This document shows positions 63,351 through 64,000 of a DNA stretch of 64,000 nucleotides, piece after piece (the first letter of the stretch is position 1; each line of letters begins with the position of its first letter). The position numbers were made by a program, and so were the translations under genes. Origin of the DNA: Algoriphagus limi (GTDB taxonomy: Bacteria > Bacteroidota > Bacteroidia > Cytophagales > Cyclobacteriaceae); contig NZ_JANWGH010000001.1 of assembly GCF_024919275.1 (NCBI RefSeq), positions 372,001-436,000 on the forward strand, given 5' to 3'. The notes under the pieces were generated by a model. That model did no database searches, was not told the origin of the DNA, and worked only from the letters and a program-made list of their open reading frames with translations.

Positions 63351-63506
63351 GTAAAATACAGCTTCGCTGAAATATACTTCGTGAAATACAATGGAAATAC
63401 ACTTCGCTACGCTCAGTGAAATATACGCATCGCGAGATAATAATAAGATACAGCTTCGCTGAGATATGCCTTTGTCGAGATAAGCTCTCCTTTGTCGAGA
63501 AAGATA
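63351..63506. repeat. irregular GAAATA/CTTCGCT repeat array
   Basis: About nine short units run through 156 bases, each with GAAATA or GAGATA (for example at 63369, 63383, 63394, 63418, 63434, 63461 and 63477) alternating with CTTCG-type words (GCTTCGCTGA at 63361 and 63453). Unit lengths vary from 11 to 24 bases. The words TTCGCTGAA and TTCGTGAA are close to palindromes, so small hairpins are possible. Not a CRISPR array because spacing and unit length are irregular. Such arrays may recur in the genome. Confidence 0.7.
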
Positions 63507-63565
63507 ATTTGCCCAATAGGAAAGACTCTTTTTATTATTTGCTAGGCAGTATCTGAGGATATCAA

Positions 63566-63656
63566 GACCCCAGCGGGGTCTATGTTAGCTAACCCTGCCT
63601 GGGGCAGGCAGGCCCGGGTAAGGAGGAACGACGCAGCCCGGGGAAAAAGCCTCCCC
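63566..63656. repeat. GC-rich hairpin island
   Basis: In a genome of about 38-40% GC, about 90 bases here are visibly GC-rich. They contain a 6-bp hairpin GACCCC/GGGGTC (63566-63580), CCTGCC/GGCAGG (63594-63608), two CCCGGG words at 63613 and 63637, and GGGG...CCCC (63640-63656). The words AGGAGGAACGACGCAG resemble dispersed REP-like repeats. With the array above and the following ~120 bases it fills a 458-base gap without a gene; no protein or tRNA fits. Confidence 0.5.
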
Positions 63657-63779
63657 CTAATCTCCGCGCTGGTGCAGGATCTAAGAGGTGGAAACGAAAA
63701 GTTGATGCCAGCAAGAGGGACACGAGAAATTGGTTACTAGTTATTGGTTATTGAGAGGTTCTATAAAACTCGAGTATTC

Positions 63780-64000
63780 TTAAACCTTAAACTTTTTCTC
63801 TTCTGCATGGTCAATCCATTCTCCTGTTAGGCTAAGATAAGCACCCATGGCATCTGCTGTCATACAGGAGTGAACGGGTAGTATCCCTATCAAATCTCCA
63901 ATTTGAACTTGGTTCAAAAGGTCTTCAGAAGCCTGAATTAAGCCATGTTCTTGGGAAATGCTTTTTACAAAAGAGCGGCTCTCTGGGATTTCCCAGCCAC
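63780..64000 (-). CDS. D-threonine aldolase/D-serine dehydratase-like protein, C-terminal fragment
   Basis: The last 72 residues of a minus-strand gene that runs off the right edge. They contain SQEHGLI, then GDLIGILPVHSCMTADA, where the His and Cys of HSC are the zinc ligands of the D-serine dehydratase-like (DSD1) domain in fold type III PLP enzymes, and a hydrophilic end (TGEWIDHAEEKKFKV). In this family the domain supports racemase, aldolase or dehydratase activity on D-amino acids. The start and the PLP-binding region lie outside the window, so the exact activity is open. Confidence 0.75.
   Translation of the reverse strand, partial: GWEIPESRSFVKSISQEHGLIQASEDLLNQVQIGDLIGILPVHSCMTADAMGAYLSLTGEWIDHAEEKKFKV

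Noticed and set aside
63351..63506. Possible CRISPR array
   Set aside because: Units are 11-24 bases and drift in sequence; a CRISPR array needs near-identical repeats of about 25-40 bases with regular spacers.

Overview
This 64 kb window looks like chromosomal DNA of a Bacteroidota bacterium, most likely order Cytophagales and possibly an Algoriphagus-like member of the Cyclobacteriaceae. The reasons are a type IX secretion plug-family protein, a PUR/DUF3276 protein, an IPExxxVDY-type protein beside pyruvate kinase, FAS1 and DUF2490 proteins, many lipoproteins and outer-membrane barrels, few Shine-Dalgarno sites, and recurrent TAnnTTTG promoter elements. The genus is inferred from gene content, not proven. 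No rRNA, tRNA, phage, transposase or CRISPR array was seen.

Layout. 1-2.2 kb: the end of class II fructose-bisphosphate aldolase and a GH13 lipoprotein. 2.5-7.7 kb: a surface-sugar module with a WecA/MraY-type transferase, a DegT-family aminotransferase, a PglC-type sugar transferase and a PglF/CapD-type 4,6-dehydratase. 7.8-14.1 kb: an FAD dehydrogenase, a DnaQ/GIY-YIG fusion nuclease, a sorbosone-dehydrogenase-like lipoprotein and an ABC-F ATPase. 14.1-18.6 kb: a T9SS plug-family protein, an orphan Cas6-like protein, YchF and an AI-2E-family permease. 18.7-24 kb: a PUR protein, a ferredoxin divergent from a LuxC-like acyl-CoA reductase, a 7TM sensor kinase and an AtoE-like fatty-acid transporter. 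24-30.7 kb: aconitase, two secreted proteins and a large hybrid kinase. 30.6-37.3 kb (minus): a TPR lipoprotein, a second AI-2E permease and two metallopeptidases. 37.4-41.8 kb (minus): a helix-hairpin-helix/beta-barrel protein, a PorV-like barrel and a BamA/TamA-like protein. 41.9-47.3 kb: YidD, then Lgt, NadE, RNase III, FabF and ACP on the minus strand. 47.5-51.8 kb: IPExxxVDY protein, pyruvate kinase and a five-domain fasciclin lipoprotein. 51.9-57.8 kb: a LytS/LytTR pair, an RqcH-like protein, an MBL hydrolase and two receiver proteins, one with an HPt domain. 57.8-64 kb: MiaA, phosphofructokinase, an aldo/keto reductase, a penicillin acylase family lipoprotein, a repeat-rich intergenic region and the end of a D-threonine-aldolase/D-serine-dehydratase-like gene.

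Most of the window is core metabolism and envelope biology: three glycolytic enzymes, aconitase, the acpP-fabF-rnc cluster, lgt-nadE and outer-membrane assembly. The points that deserve a second look are the stand-alone Cas6-like protein, which lacks an obvious catalytic histidine and has no CRISPR array nearby; the helix-hairpin-helix/barrel pair; the sugar module, which carries two unrelated classes of initiating transferase but no acetyltransferase; promoter elements placed so close to ATG that the mRNAs are probably leaderless; and the irregular repeat array plus GC-rich hairpin island at 63.35-63.66 kb.
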